Assembly (NCBI GenBank): GCA_964528595.1 | Contig: CAZGTM010000054.1 | Coordinates: 1-24,058 of the forward strand | Length of the DNA stretch: 24,058 nt | Reading direction: 5' to 3' | Source: CAYFKJ01 sp964528595 | GTDB lineage: Bacteria > Pseudomonadota > Alphaproteobacteria > UBA2966 | Shown here: positions 1-8,968 of the stretch, piece after piece | How positions within the stretch are numbered: position 1 is the first letter of the stretch | Layout: each line of letters starts with the position of its first letter | Translations under genes and position numbers: made by a program | Notes under the pieces: model-generated | What the model was told of the DNA's origin: nothing | What the model saw: only the letters and a program-made list of their open reading frames with translations | Database searches by the model: none

Positions 1-15
1 CGGATGGCAAACAGA

Positions 16-237
16 CTAACATAGGACGTGGTACAAACATTGGGGGCACGTCACATTCTCTTCATCTTCCAATTCCTGGATCGCCTCGTCTTCCAGCCGG
101 CGCTCATAGCCTTGGGCCAGTTCGTCTTCCAGCAACGAGTGATGGAGCAGCTGGAGGCGCCGCGCAAGCTCCTTGCGACCCTGCTCCACCGCGTGTTGAC
201 AAGCGTCGAGCAGTTTGTCCGACAGGCGGCGCTTCAT
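16..237 (-). CDS. Small hypothetical protein with cysteine-rich C-terminus
   Basis: I do not recognise this 73-residue protein. The first two thirds are highly charged and look helical, with many Arg/Lys early and an acidic stretch of Glu/Asp around residues 49-60. It ends with CPQCLYHVLC, a CxxC pair plus a terminal Cys that could bind a metal as half of a zinc ribbon. The ATG start is preceded on the minus strand by a purine-rich GGGGGTGGG stretch that can serve as a ribosome binding site, and it ends in TAG. It is divergent from the acyl ligase gene that begins 150 bases away. The distinctive Cys tail and plausible RBS favour a real gene. The function is unknown. Confidence 0.6.
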   Translation of the reverse strand: MKRRLSDKLLDACQHAVEQGRKELARRLQLLHHSLLEDELAQGYERRLEDEAIQELEDEENVTCPQCLYHVLC

Positions 238-387
238 CCCACCCCCAGTTAAATTTCATTCCACCAGCGTTTTCGGGCTCGATGATCACCGCCTTGCGGG
301 CAAATCGCAACTTTTTGTTTGTGGCAAGTTCATCCCATTTTCGTTTACTTATAGGGTCGGCTCGATTTTCGAAACTGGGGAGAATTC
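238..387. promoter_or_regulatory. Divergent intergenic region
   Basis: This 150-base region separates two divergently read genes, so it should hold a promoter for each. It has a local AT-rich stretch around 308-358. The RBS of the rightward gene, GGGGAG, sits at 377-382, five bases before its ATG. I cannot assign convincing -35/-10 boxes by eye. Confidence 0.35.
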
Positions 388-3255
388 ATGTCGAGCACTG
401 CGGCCAGTGATGCAGCATCAAGGATTGAGGCCACGCCGCAGTCGGTGCTGGAGGTCACGCGTGCGTTGGCGGTTGAACTGCACCCACACAAATCGGCTTC
501 GTTGGAAGTAGGGCTCGACAGCTCGCTGGAGGGCGACCTCGGTTTCGACAGCCTGGGACGCGTCGAATTGTTGATGCGTCTGGAGCGGACCTTCGACGTC
601 AATCTGCCTGAGCAACTCCTGGCCAACGCGGAATCTCCCAGGGATCTGCTGCGCGAGATCGACAATGCCGGTGGCCGGCGGATCTCCTCGGGGGAAGGCA
701 TGGAGGTCCGCGTGGCCGGACTGGACCGGACGTCGGCCCTACCCTCGGGCGCCACCACCTTGGTCGAGGTTTTGGATTGGCATGTTCTGACCCATCCCGA
801 CCGGCCCCACATGGTCTTCCTGGACGAGGATGGCGCCGAGCATGAACTGAGCCATATCGAGTTGCGCGACCGCGCCCGTGAAACGGCGCAAGGGCTGCGC
901 CAGCGCGGCATCGCGCCGGGCGATGCCGTCTGCATCATGCTACCCACCGGACTTGATTTCTTTTACGCCTTTTTCGGGATTCTGATTGCCGGCGCCGTGC
1001 CGGTGCCGATTTACCCGCCGGCGCGCCTGAGCCAATTGGAAGACCACCTGCGCCGCCAAGCCGGGATCCTGGCCAACGCCCGCGTCAAAGTTCTGGTCAC
1101 GGTCCCCCAGGCCAAGCCGCTGGCCCGCTTCCTGAAAGCCAAGGTCAACGAACTCGGCTACGTCGAAACCGTCGACGATCTCCGGGAAAGCGTTCCCGAA
1201 GGCACGGCCTGGCCGGTGTTGAAGGCCGGCGACATCGCCTTTCTGCAATACACCTCCGGCAGCACCGGCAACCCCAAGGGGGTCATGTTGAGCCACGCCA
1301 ACCTGATCGCCAACGTCCGCGCCATGGGCCAGGCCCTGCAAGCGGATTCGACCGATGTCTTCGTCAGTTGGCTGCCGCTTTATCACGACATGGGTTTGAT
1401 CGGCGCCTGGATGGGCAGCCTTTATCATGCGGTTAAACTGGTGGTGATGTCGCCGTTGACCTTCCTGGCCCGGCCGGAAAAGTGGTTGTGGGCGATCCAC
1501 CGCTACCAAGGATCCATCTCAACGGCGCCAAATTTCGCCTACGAACTTTGCCAAAAAAGAATTGCGGCGGAGGATATCGAAGGGCTCGATCTGACATCCT
1601 GGCGGGTCGCGGCGAATGGTGCCGAGCCCGTCATTCCCACTACGATGCGGGCCTTCGCTGACCGTTTTGCCGAGTATGGTTTCGAGTACGAGGCCATGAA
1701 GCCGGTCTACGGCCTGGCTGAATCCACGGTCGGTTTGGCCTTTCCGCCCATGGGTCGCGAGCCGCCGATCGATCGGGTCGATCGGGATGCTTTCACCAAA
1801 GGCGGAAACGCCGCGCCCGCGGACGACAACGACGACAACGCCCTGGAGTTTGTCGCTTGCGGCTGGCCCCTGCCGGGCCATGAATTCAGGGTGGTCGACG
1901 ACGCCGGGCGCGAACTGCCGGAACGCCGGGAAGGACGTCTCCAGTTCCGCGGACCCTCCTCAACTACGGGATATTTCCGCAACCCCGAAGCGACCGCCAA
2001 ACTGTTTGACGGCGACTGGCTCGATACCGGCGATTACGCCTACCTGTTGGGGGGAGACGTCTATCTCACGGGCCGGGCCAAAGACATCATCATCAAAGCC
2101 GGGCGCAATATCTACCCACAGGAAATCGAACGGGCCGTCGGTGACGTCGAGGGCGTGCGGACGGGGTGCGTCGCAGTGTTCGGCACCACGGATGAGCAAA
2201 GCGGCACCGAGCGGCTCGTCGTGATGGCGGAGACGCGGGAGACGGATCAACAAAACCGGATGGCGATCCGCACTGAAATCGAAGCCGCCGCGGGAGACAT
2301 TCTCGGCATGCCGCCCGACGATGTGGCTCTCGTCATGCCGCAAGCCGTGCTCAAGACCTCAAGCGGAAAAATCCGTCGTGACGCCAACCGTATCGCTTAC
2401 GAAAGCGGTACGGTAACGCCGCACCGGCGGGCGGTCTGGATGCAGATTGCCCGGCTTGGCGCCTCGTCGGTCGTTCCAGAAATTAACCGCCTGTTGCGTG
2501 CTGTGGTGGAGCACCTGTTTGCCGGCTGGTGGTGGCTGATGGTGGGGATTTGCGCCGTCGTTGTTTGGCCGTTGGTCTCTCTCGTTCCGAACCATCGCTT
2601 CGGTCAAACCCTCGTGCGACTTGGGGCGCGGTTCATTTTCGCCATGACGGGAACGACGCCGAAAGTCCACGGTCTGGAAAATCTGCCGGATGGCGCCAAG
2701 GTGATCGTTGCCAATCATTCAAGCTACATGGATCCCCTGGTTGTTTTTGCAGCGTTTGGCGGCGATTTGGCTTTTGCCGCGAAGGGTGAACTCAAATCGT
2801 CATGGCTGACCAATTCATTTGTCGCTCATCTCGGGTCCTTGTTCGTGGAGCGCTTCGATACCCAGCGCAGCGTCGAGGATTCCGCACGCATGCTGGACGC
2901 CTTGAAATCCGGGCGGACGCTGGCGGTTTTCCCGGAAGGAACCTTTGGGCGAATGCCGGGATTGCTGCCGTTCCGCATGGGGGCGTTCATGGTGGCCGCG
3001 GAGGCCCGGGCGCCGATGGTGCCCGTGGCGATTAAAGGAACGCGGTTTACCCTGCGCGAGGGTTCATGGTTTCCCCGCCGGACGCGTCTAAGTCTAACCG
3101 TTTGTCCGGCTGTCCAGCCCGATGGCGGTGACTGGTCGGCCGCGATAAGATTGAGGGATTCCGCCCGTCAGGCAATGTTGGCCGCCGGCGGCGATCCGGA
3201 TTTAGCCTTTGAAACGGGACAGGTCGAAGAGGTCCGCCGAAAAAATCTGGAGTGA
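388..3255 (+). CDS. ACP - fatty acyl-AMP ligase - PlsC acyltransferase fusion
   Basis: This 955-residue protein appears to activate a free fatty acid, load it on its own carrier domain and transfer it to a lipid acceptor at the membrane. Residues ~12-85 are an acyl carrier domain with the phosphopantetheine Ser55 in GFDSLG. Residues ~110-680 are an adenylate-forming ligase: A3 motif YTSGSTGNPKG at 288-298, LPLYHDMGL, the NGAEP/YGLAES region, and KTSSGKIRR near the end. The LPLYHDMG and PNFAYELC stretches resemble FAALs, which make acyl-AMP for ACPs, more than CoA ligases. A hydrophobic Trp-rich segment at ~712-735 is probably membrane-bound. Residues ~745-930 are a PlsC-type acyltransferase with the NHSSYMD motif (His777, Asp782) and FPEGT at 848-852. 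The arrangement is comparable to E. coli Aas but with an added in-cis ACP. The lipid acceptor is unknown. Confidence 0.9.
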   Translation: MSSTAASDAASRIEATPQSVLEVTRALAVELHPHKSASLEVGLDSSLEGDLGFDSLGRVELLMRLERTFDVNLPEQLLANAESPRDLLREIDNAGGRRISSGEGMEVRVAGLDRTSALPSGATTLVEVLDWHVLTHPDRPHMVFLDEDGAEHELSHIELRDRARETAQGLRQRGIAPGDAVCIMLPTGLDFFYAFFGILIAGAVPVPIYPPARLSQLEDHLRRQAGILANARVKVLVTVPQAKPLARFLKAKVNELGYVETVDDLRESVPEGTAWPVLKAGDIAFLQYTSGSTGNPKGVMLSHANLIANVRAMGQALQADSTDVFVSWLPLYHDMGLIGAWMGSLYHAVKLVVMSPLTFLARPEKWLWAIHRYQGSISTAPNFAYELCQKRIAAEDIEGLDLTSWRVAANGAEPVIPTTMRAFADRFAEYGFEYEAMKPVYGLAESTVGLAFPPMGREPPIDRVDRDAFTKGGNAAPADDNDDNALEFVACGWPLPGHEFRVVDDAGRELPERREGRLQFRGPSSTTGYFRNPEATAKLFDGDWLDTGDYAYLLGGDVYLTGRAKDIIIKAGRNIYPQEIERAVGDVEGVRTGCVAVFGTTDEQSGTERLVVMAETRETDQQNRMAIRTEIEAAAGDILGMPPDDVALVMPQAVLKTSSGKIRRDANRIAYESGTVTPHRRAVWMQIARLGASSVVPEINRLLRAVVEHLFAGWWWLMVGICAVVVWPLVSLVPNHRFGQTLVRLGARFIFAMTGTTPKVHGLENLPDGAKVIVANHSSYMDPLVVFAAFGGDLAFAAKGELKSSWLTNSFVAHLGSLFVERFDTQRSVEDSARMLDALKSGRTLAVFPEGTFGRMPGLLPFRMGAFMVAAEARAPMVPVAIKGTRFTLREGSWFPRRTRLSLTVCPAVQPDGGDWSAAIRLRDSARQAMLAAGGDPDLAFETGQVEEVRRKNLE

Positions 3256-3325
3256 ATGTCTGGGGTGGTTGAACCGCCGGGTCAACCTTGGTTTTCGGGT
3301 GGCGATATTTGGAAGAGGATTTGGT

Positions 3326-4360
3326 ATGTCTGTTTTTAACTCACCCGCTTGGGACCGCCACGAAGGCGTCCATTTCTTCCAGGATCAGGAAGCGGGGCTC
3401 AATGCCATAATTGCCATCCATTCAACGCAGCTTGGTCCGGCAGCCGGCGGCTGCCGAATGCACCTTTACGACAGCGATGACGATGCATTGTTTGATGCGC
3501 TCCGGCTTGCCAAGGGCATGAGCTACAAGAACGCTCTGGCGAAGGTCCCCCTGGGCGGCGGCAAATCGGTCATTATCGGCGATCCCGCCAAGGATAAGTC
3601 CGAAGCGTTATTCCGGGCGTTCGGACGCGCGGTGGACGGCTTCGGCGGCCGATATCACACGGGGGAGGACGTTGGCACTTCGGTGCAGGACATGGATTGG
3701 GCGGCCAAGGAAAGCGACTATATCCACGGCACATCGACCGAGGATTCCGGCGATCCTTCTCCGGCGACGGCTGTCGGCGTACTGGCGGGCATTAGAGCCG
3801 CGGTCAAACATAAACTAGGCCGAGACGACCTCGAGGGCCTAGGCGTCGCCATCCAGGGTGTCGGACATGTTGGCGGTGAACTCGCGCGGCTGCTCCATGC
3901 GGAGGGCGTGCGGTTGATCGTGGCGGATGTAAACCAGGATGCGGTCGCGCGGTGTGTCGCGGATTTCGACGCCGAAGCGGTGCCAGTTGACGAAATTATA
4001 CTGGCCGACGTCGAAGTATTTGCGCCCTGTGCCCTGGGCGCCGGCATCAACGACGAGACGATACCCCGGTTTGAATGCGACATCATCGCCGGATCGGCCA
4101 ACAACGTATTGCTGGAGGACCGCCACGGCGCAGGCCTGGCCGAACGCGGGATTCTCTACGCTCCCGACTACGTCATTAACGCCGGGGGTGTCATATGGGT
4201 TGGCGACGCGATGGAAAACGGCTTCGATGAGAAACGGGCGACGGGTCGGTTGCTGGCCATCGGCGATACCTTGACCGAGATATTCAAGCGCGCCGATGCC
4301 GGAAACAGGACCACAAATGAAGTGGCCGACGCCATGGCCCAGGAAATTCTCGCGAAATAG
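3326..4360 (+). CDS. ldh: Leucine dehydrogenase (Glu/Leu/Phe/Val dehydrogenase family)
   Basis: NAD-dependent oxidative deamination of branched-chain L-amino acids to 2-oxo acids, a cytosolic catabolic step. From the ATG at 3326 the protein is 344 residues. The two signature lysines then fall at Lys68 (SYKN) and Lys80 (GGGKSVIIGDP), the same numbers as in Bacillus leucine dehydrogenase, which supports this start over an in-frame one at 3209 inside the previous gene. The purine-rich GGAAGAGGA at 3311-3319 is its likely RBS. The N-terminal half carries GPAAGGCRM and the C-terminal half a Rossmann motif (GVGHVG) followed by NAGGVI. It lies 70 bases after the acyl ligase gene and may be cotranscribed with it. 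Valine or phenylalanine preference cannot be excluded from sequence alone. Confidence 0.9.
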   Translation: MSVFNSPAWDRHEGVHFFQDQEAGLNAIIAIHSTQLGPAAGGCRMHLYDSDDDALFDALRLAKGMSYKNALAKVPLGGGKSVIIGDPAKDKSEALFRAFGRAVDGFGGRYHTGEDVGTSVQDMDWAAKESDYIHGTSTEDSGDPSPATAVGVLAGIRAAVKHKLGRDDLEGLGVAIQGVGHVGGELARLLHAEGVRLIVADVNQDAVARCVADFDAEAVPVDEIILADVEVFAPCALGAGINDETIPRFECDIIAGSANNVLLEDRHGAGLAERGILYAPDYVINAGGVIWVGDAMENGFDEKRATGRLLAIGDTLTEIFKRADAGNRTTNEVADAMAQEILAK

Positions 4361-4380
4361 ATGCCGGCAGCCGGCCAGTC

Positions 4381-4722
4381 CTATCGCGCCGGTGACGGGT
4401 TGGGCAGCGGCCAGGGCCAGGGGAAACCGCGTGGCCAGGTCCAGAACGAAATTTCCAGCACCGGATCTCCCTGTTCATCGCGTTCAACCGCGCGTGCGGC
4501 GTTGAAGGGCTGGATCCATCGCTTGGCCATATAATCGTCCCGCATTTTCGGCATGAGCCAGGTGGGCATGGCCTGTTCCAGGAATGTATCTGCCTCGATG
4601 CTATCCAAATCCGTGCTGCCGCAAGCCGCCAAGAAGAAACATCCGGCGACCAACGGAAGCAGGCCGGTTCGCACCTGCTTCGCGGCGGTTTTCTTCCAAG
4701 GCGTGGAGGCTTTACGCAGCAT
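4381..4722 (-). CDS. Small predicted lipoprotein
   Basis: A 113-residue protein with a basic N-terminus, a hydrophobic segment (GLLPLVAGCFFLAAC) and a lipobox LAAC, so it should be lipid-anchored at Cys34. The N-terminal region before the hydrophobic core is long and basic. The mature part contains a MPKMRDDYMAKRW stretch and ends with a Trp/Pro-rich tail (WTWPRGFPWPWPLPNP). I do not recognise a family. It begins three bases after the stop of the D-amino-acid dehydrogenase gene, so the two are almost certainly cotranscribed. Its 3' end lies only 20 bases from the convergent leucine dehydrogenase stop. Confidence 0.7.
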   Translation of the reverse strand: MLRKASTPWKKTAAKQVRTGLLPLVAGCFFLAACGSTDLDSIEADTFLEQAMPTWLMPKMRDDYMAKRWIQPFNAARAVERDEQGDPVLEISFWTWPRGFPWPWPLPNPSPAR

Positions 4723-4725
4723 GAT

Positions 4726-5985
4726 TTATTGATACCGCGCCAGGGTGAGGCCGTCGAGATCGATTTCGGTCTGCCGGTCTGAAATCAGGTCCGCCGTAAT
4801 CCGGCCAGAGCCGCAAGCCATCGTCCATCCCAGCGTTCCGTGGCCGGTATTGAGAAACAAGTTATCGTAACCCGCCTTGCCCAGAATCGGCGGTCCGTCC
4901 GGCGTCACGGGCCTCAAGCCGGTCCAGTATTCGGCAGCCTGATGGTCACAGGACTCGGGAAAATAGGCTTTTGCGACGTCCGCTATATTCCGGCATCTCG
5001 CCGGGTTCAGTTGAAGATCGAAACCGGCGATCTCAGCGGTACCGGCCACCCGCACACGATCGCCCAGGCGGCTCATGCCGATACGCTTGTCCTCGTCAGC
5101 TAACGAGAGGGAGGGGGCTGCGCCCGCATCCGTTACTGGCAGCGTGACGGAGTAACCCTTTATCGGATAGATCGGCAGCTTCAGACCCAGAGTGCGGGCG
5201 AACTGGGGACTGTAGCTTCCCAGCGACAGAACATAGGCGTCGCCCTGCAGCACCTCGTCGTCGCCCTCCAGCCGAATACCGGTGATCTTGCTCCCGGCGC
5301 TCTCAAGCGATGCGACCGACGTTTCGAACCTGAATGTGACGCCTTGGTTACGGCACATCTCCGCCAGTTTTTGTGTGAATACGAAGGCGTCGCCGCTTTC
5401 GTCAACCGACGAATAGATGCCGCCGGCGATTTCGACATTTGACCGGTTTAGCGCGGGCTCCATGGCCAGGCAACCCGCCGCATCAACAATTCTTTTCGCC
5501 TCGCCCGCCGCGATCCGTTTCTCGGCCTCGGTCGCGGCGGCGGCGAAGGACTTTTCCGAGCGGTACAGCGAAAGGAAACCGTCGGTTCGCTGGTGATATT
5601 CGACGCCGGTTTCCGCGCGGAGCTCGATCAGCTTATCCAGGCTGTAATGGACCATCCGTTTGAGCCGCTCGCGTCCCTCGGCTTCCCGCGCATTCGTGCA
5701 ATTTCGCAAAAATTTCAGGCCCCACGACCACAGCGCTGGATCGAGCTTGAAGCGCAGATAGACGGGTGCATCGCTCCGGCCCAACCAGCCCAGCGTCTGC
5801 CAAGGCGTCTTCGCCGCCGCCCAGGGCGAGGCGTGTGTGATGGCGATGAGCCCGGCGTTGGCGAAGCTGGTCTCCAGCCCGACGCCGTTTTGCCGATCGA
5901 CAACGACCACCTCGTGACCGGCCTGTCCTAGATAATAAGCCGTCGATACGCCAACGACGCCGCCGCCCAGTACGATTACTTTCAC
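4726..5985 (-). CDS. dadA: D-amino acid dehydrogenase (FAD-dependent, DadA-type)
   Basis: Oxidatively deaminates D-amino acids to 2-oxo acids, passing electrons from FAD towards the respiratory chain at the inner membrane. The 419-residue length is normal for DadA. The N-terminus has the dinucleotide-binding pattern VLGGGVVGVSTAYYL (glycines 7, 8, 9, 12). The C-terminal part has the DAO-family signature GLRPVTPDGPPILG followed by TGHGTLGWTMACGSG. The start is GTG, preceded by GGAGG eight bases upstream on the minus strand. No racemase gene is next to it, so the D-amino acid source is not shown by context. A small lipoprotein gene follows immediately. It is divergent from the amidase gene. Confidence 0.92.
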   Translation of the reverse strand: MKVIVLGGGVVGVSTAYYLGQAGHEVVVVDRQNGVGLETSFANAGLIAITHASPWAAAKTPWQTLGWLGRSDAPVYLRFKLDPALWSWGLKFLRNCTNAREAEGRERLKRMVHYSLDKLIELRAETGVEYHQRTDGFLSLYRSEKSFAAAATEAEKRIAAGEAKRIVDAAGCLAMEPALNRSNVEIAGGIYSSVDESGDAFVFTQKLAEMCRNQGVTFRFETSVASLESAGSKITGIRLEGDDEVLQGDAYVLSLGSYSPQFARTLGLKLPIYPIKGYSVTLPVTDAGAAPSLSLADEDKRIGMSRLGDRVRVAGTAEIAGFDLQLNPARCRNIADVAKAYFPESCDHQAAEYWTGLRPVTPDGPPILGKAGYDNLFLNTGHGTLGWTMACGSGRITADLISDRQTEIDLDGLTLARYQ

Positions 5986-6083
5986 TCAATTACCTCCGTG
6001 GTGAGATGCAAAGCCGCTGCCGCCCTTGCGCCTCAGGTATTCGCCGTGAACAATAGCGGGGCATAGCGGGAGGGAGCAACAAA

Positions 6084-7490
6084 GTGTCTGACGATATTGC
6101 CTACATGTCCGCCGGCGAACTGACGATGCGCTTCAACAACAGATCGTTGTCGCCGGTTGAAGCCGTTGATGTGGTCTTGAAACGCATTGATCGCTTCGAC
6201 GGTAAAATCAACGCCTTCTGTTTTATTGATGAGAAAAGCGCGCGGGCCGAGGCCCGGAAATCGGAGGACCGCTGGATCAGGCGTGTGCCCAACGGATTGC
6301 TCGACGGCGTCCCGACCTCGATCAAGGACTTGAATTTGGCGCGGGGTTGGCCGACGGGGCGGGGTTCGCTGACCAGCAAGGGCGATGACGTGGCAGACGA
6401 AGACGCCCCCGCCGTTGCGCGATTGAGGGAAGCCGGGGCGAACCTGATCGGCAAGACCACGAGCCCGGAATTCGGTTGGAAGGGCGTGACCGACAGCCCG
6501 CTCACGGGCATCACCCGCAATCCCTGGAACCTCGAAAAGACGCCGGGCGGCTCCAGCGGCGGGGCGTCGGCGGCCCTGGCCGCCGGCATGGGGGCATTGG
6601 CGCAAGGCGGGGACGGCGGCGGCTCCATTCGCATTCCCTGCGGCTTCACCGGCATTCCCGGACTGAAGCCGAGCTTTGGCAGGGTACCGGTTTACCCGCC
6701 CAGCCCGTTCGGTACGCTAAGTCATGTCGGTCCGATGGCGCGGACGGTTACCGATCTGGCGCTTATGCTGACAGCGATGTCGAAGCCGGACCCCCGTGAT
6801 TGGCAGGCTCTGCCCCACCTCGACAAGGCCTGGCACAACGGCGTCAGCGAGAGCATCCGGGGCCTGCGCGTGGCCTTCAGCCCCGATCTTGGCTATGCCG
6901 AGGTCGACGACGAAGTTGCCGATGTCGTCTCCACGGCCGTTACCGCGTTCACCGAGCTTGGTGCCAAAGTCGAAAAGTGCGATCCCGGGTTTGCCGACCC
7001 GACGCCGGTCTTCCGGGTGATCTGGTGGGCCGGCGCGGCCTATCTGGTGAGCACGATGGCCGAGGAAAAGCGTGAGCTATTGGAACCAGCGTTCCTCGCG
7101 CTCGCCGAAGAGGGTGCTGAGATTTCCATGTTCGAGTTGTCCGCGGCCAATGCGGCTCGCGCCAAACTCGGTCAAATCATGAATCTTTTTCACGAGCAGT
7201 TTGATCTCCTGCTGACGCCGACCCTGGCGGTGCCGGCTTTCGATGCCGGACAGCTGGCGCCCGAGGGCGACGATGATCCCTTGCGCTGGCTCAGATGGAC
7301 GCCGTTCAGCTATCCCTTCAACATGACGGGCCAACCCGCTGCAACGGTCCCGTGCGGATTTACCTCGGAGGGTCTGCCGGTGGGACTGCAAATCGTCGGC
7401 CCGAAATTCCGCGACGATATGGTGTTGCGCGCGGCCCGGGCGTTCGAGCGGGTGCGGCCGCAAAATCTGCGCCCAGATCTGGGAAAGTAG
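6084..7490 (+). CDS. Amidase (amidase-signature family)
   Basis: A 468-residue Ser-cisSer-Lys hydrolase that cleaves carboxamide bonds; the physiological amide is unknown. The catalytic set is visible: Lys81 in TSIKD, cis-Ser157 in GGSSGG and the nucleophile Ser181 in GGSIRIP. Spacings of 76 and 24 residues closely match fatty acid amide hydrolase (75 and 24). The start is GTG, with AGGGAG about eight bases upstream. It resembles GatA, but there is no gatC or gatB beside it and it lacks context for tRNA amidation, so a catabolic amidase is more likely. The NAD(P)HX repair gene follows after eight bases, consistent with cotranscription. It is divergent from dadA, which may place both in nitrogen scavenging (inference). 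Confidence 0.9.
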   Translation: MSDDIAYMSAGELTMRFNNRSLSPVEAVDVVLKRIDRFDGKINAFCFIDEKSARAEARKSEDRWIRRVPNGLLDGVPTSIKDLNLARGWPTGRGSLTSKGDDVADEDAPAVARLREAGANLIGKTTSPEFGWKGVTDSPLTGITRNPWNLEKTPGGSSGGASAALAAGMGALAQGGDGGGSIRIPCGFTGIPGLKPSFGRVPVYPPSPFGTLSHVGPMARTVTDLALMLTAMSKPDPRDWQALPHLDKAWHNGVSESIRGLRVAFSPDLGYAEVDDEVADVVSTAVTAFTELGAKVEKCDPGFADPTPVFRVIWWAGAAYLVSTMAEEKRELLEPAFLALAEEGAEISMFELSAANAARAKLGQIMNLFHEQFDLLLTPTLAVPAFDAGQLAPEGDDDPLRWLRWTPFSYPFNMTGQPAATVPCGFTSEGLPVGLQIVGPKFRDDMVLRAARAFERVRPQNLRPDLGK

Positions 7491-7498
7491 CCGTTGCC

Positions 7499-8968
7499 AT
7501 GTTGCCGCCCGAAATCCTGAGCGTTGCTGAGATGTATGCCGCCGATAATGCGGCCATGGCGGCGGGGATATCCGGCGATGCGCTGATGGAAGCGGCCGGG
7601 GCAGGGGTTGCCCAAGCCGTCGCCTCGCGCTGGCCGGTGGGGCATGTCGCCATATTGTGTGGCCCGGGAAACAACGGCGGGGACGGTTTCGTCGCCGCAC
7701 GGTATCTCGAGGAAGCGGGTTGGCAGGTCACGCTGGCGCTGCTCGGCAAACGCGACGCGCTGAAAGGCGATGCCGCGGCCATGGCCGCCCGCTGGACCGG
7801 CGATGTTGCCGCGTTGTCACCCGAGGTCGCCAGGGGCGCCGATGTCGTTGTCGACGGCGTCTTCGGCGCCGGTCTGGCCCGGCCGGTCGAGGGAGTGGTC
7901 GCCGCTACGCTGGAGGCCGTATCCGGGAACGGCCAGCCGGTTGTGGCCGTCGATGTGCCGAGCGGGCTCAACGGCGACATGGGCGAGGTGTCGGGCATAG
8001 CCCTCCAGGCAACCGCGACTGTGACGTTCTTCCGCCGCAAACCGGGTCACCTGCTGTATCCGGGCCGCGCCTTGTGCGGTGAGCTTGAGTTGGTGGATAT
8101 CGGCATCCCCGATAATGTTTTGCAGGACATTAATCCCAAAACGGCGGTGAACGGGCCCCAGCTCTGGCGCGAGCATTTTCCGGTCCGCGCCGAAGCGGGC
8201 CACAAATATCAAAGCGGTCATGTCGTGGTTGCCAGCGGTGGGGCGGCGAGCTCGGGAGCAGCCCATCTCGGCGCTCTGGCGGCGTTGCGGGTCGGCGCAG
8301 GCTTGGTCACGCTTGCGTGTCCCGGGGACGCCGTGCCGATTCACGCCGCGCGGACCAGTGCGATCATGACGGAGGTCTGCGAAACACCTGAAGCATTCAC
8401 CGAATTTCTGCCCAAGCGCCGGCACAACGCGGTTCTGGTCGGACCGGGAAACGGCGTCACCCCGGCAACCCGGCAAAACGTGCTCGCCGCGCTGCAAAGC
8501 GAATTGGCCTGCACCCTGGACGCCGACGCACTGACGGTTTTCGAAGCGGCGCCGGATGACTTGTTCGAGGCGATATCGGCCCCCTGTGTCCTAACTCCGC
8601 ACGAGGGCGAATTCGGCCGGTTGTTCGGCACCCCTGACGACGCCGGCGGCGGCAAGTTGGCCCGCGCCCGCCGCGCCGCCGAGGCCAGCGGGGCCGTTGT
8701 GTTGTTCAAGGGCGCCGACACGGTCGTGGCCGCGCCGGATGGCCGGGCGGCGATCAATACTAATGCACCGCCGGCGCTCGCCACCGCCGGCTCGGGTGAC
8801 GTCTTGGCCGGCCTGGTTACCGGACTGACGGCGCAGGGCATGCCGCCGTTCGAGGCCGCGTGCGCCGCGGCCTGGCTGCATGGCGAGATGGGGCGGCAGT
8901 TGGGTGCGGGTCTGATCGCGGACGACCTGCCCGGCATTCTTCCTGCTGTGCTGGCCACCATGCCCTAG
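7499..8968 (+). CDS. nnr: Bifunctional NAD(P)H-hydrate epimerase / ADP-dependent NAD(P)H-hydrate dehydratase
   Basis: Repairs damaged hydrated NADH/NADPH: the N-terminal half epimerises the hydrate and the C-terminal half dehydrates the S form using ADP. The 489-residue protein has the NnrE (YjeF-N) domain at ~1-215, with the GNNGGDG motif at 57-63 followed by FVAARYL. The NnrD (ribokinase-like) domain lies at ~225-485, with LTPHEGEFGRLFG, KGADTV and GSGDVLAG, where Asp434 is the expected catalytic residue. ATG 7499 is chosen over upstream in-frame codons because it begins the conserved N-terminus (LPPEILSVAEM) eight bases after the amidase stop. This is a housekeeping enzyme. Confidence 0.95.
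   Translation: MLPPEILSVAEMYAADNAAMAAGISGDALMEAAGAGVAQAVASRWPVGHVAILCGPGNNGGDGFVAARYLEEAGWQVTLALLGKRDALKGDAAAMAARWTGDVAALSPEVARGADVVVDGVFGAGLARPVEGVVAATLEAVSGNGQPVVAVDVPSGLNGDMGEVSGIALQATATVTFFRRKPGHLLYPGRALCGELELVDIGIPDNVLQDINPKTAVNGPQLWREHFPVRAEAGHKYQSGHVVVASGGAASSGAAHLGALAALRVGAGLVTLACPGDAVPIHAARTSAIMTEVCETPEAFTEFLPKRRHNAVLVGPGNGVTPATRQNVLAALQSELACTLDADALTVFEAAPDDLFEAISAPCVLTPHEGEFGRLFGTPDDAGGGKLARARRAAEASGAVVLFKGADTVVAAPDGRAAINTNAPPALATAGSGDVLAGLVTGLTAQGMPPFEAACAAAWLHGEMGRQLGAGLIADDLPGILPAVLATMP

Noticed and set aside
345..947. Long antisense open frames opposite the acyl ligase and other GC-rich genes
   Set aside because: They mirror strongly supported genes, have Arg/Pro/Ser-rich low-complexity composition and no family motifs, as expected from GC-rich third-codon bias.
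3209..3325. N-terminal extension of leucine dehydrogenase
   Set aside because: It overlaps the previous gene, has no family resemblance, and the start at 3326 puts the catalytic lysines at their known numbers.
4361..4380. Bidirectional terminator between the convergent genes
   Set aside because: The repeated GCCGGC units are one base apart, leaving no room for a loop, and there is no T-run.
7295..7498. N-terminal extension of Nnr
   Set aside because: It lies inside the amidase gene and is a shadow frame; the conserved N-terminus begins at 7499.
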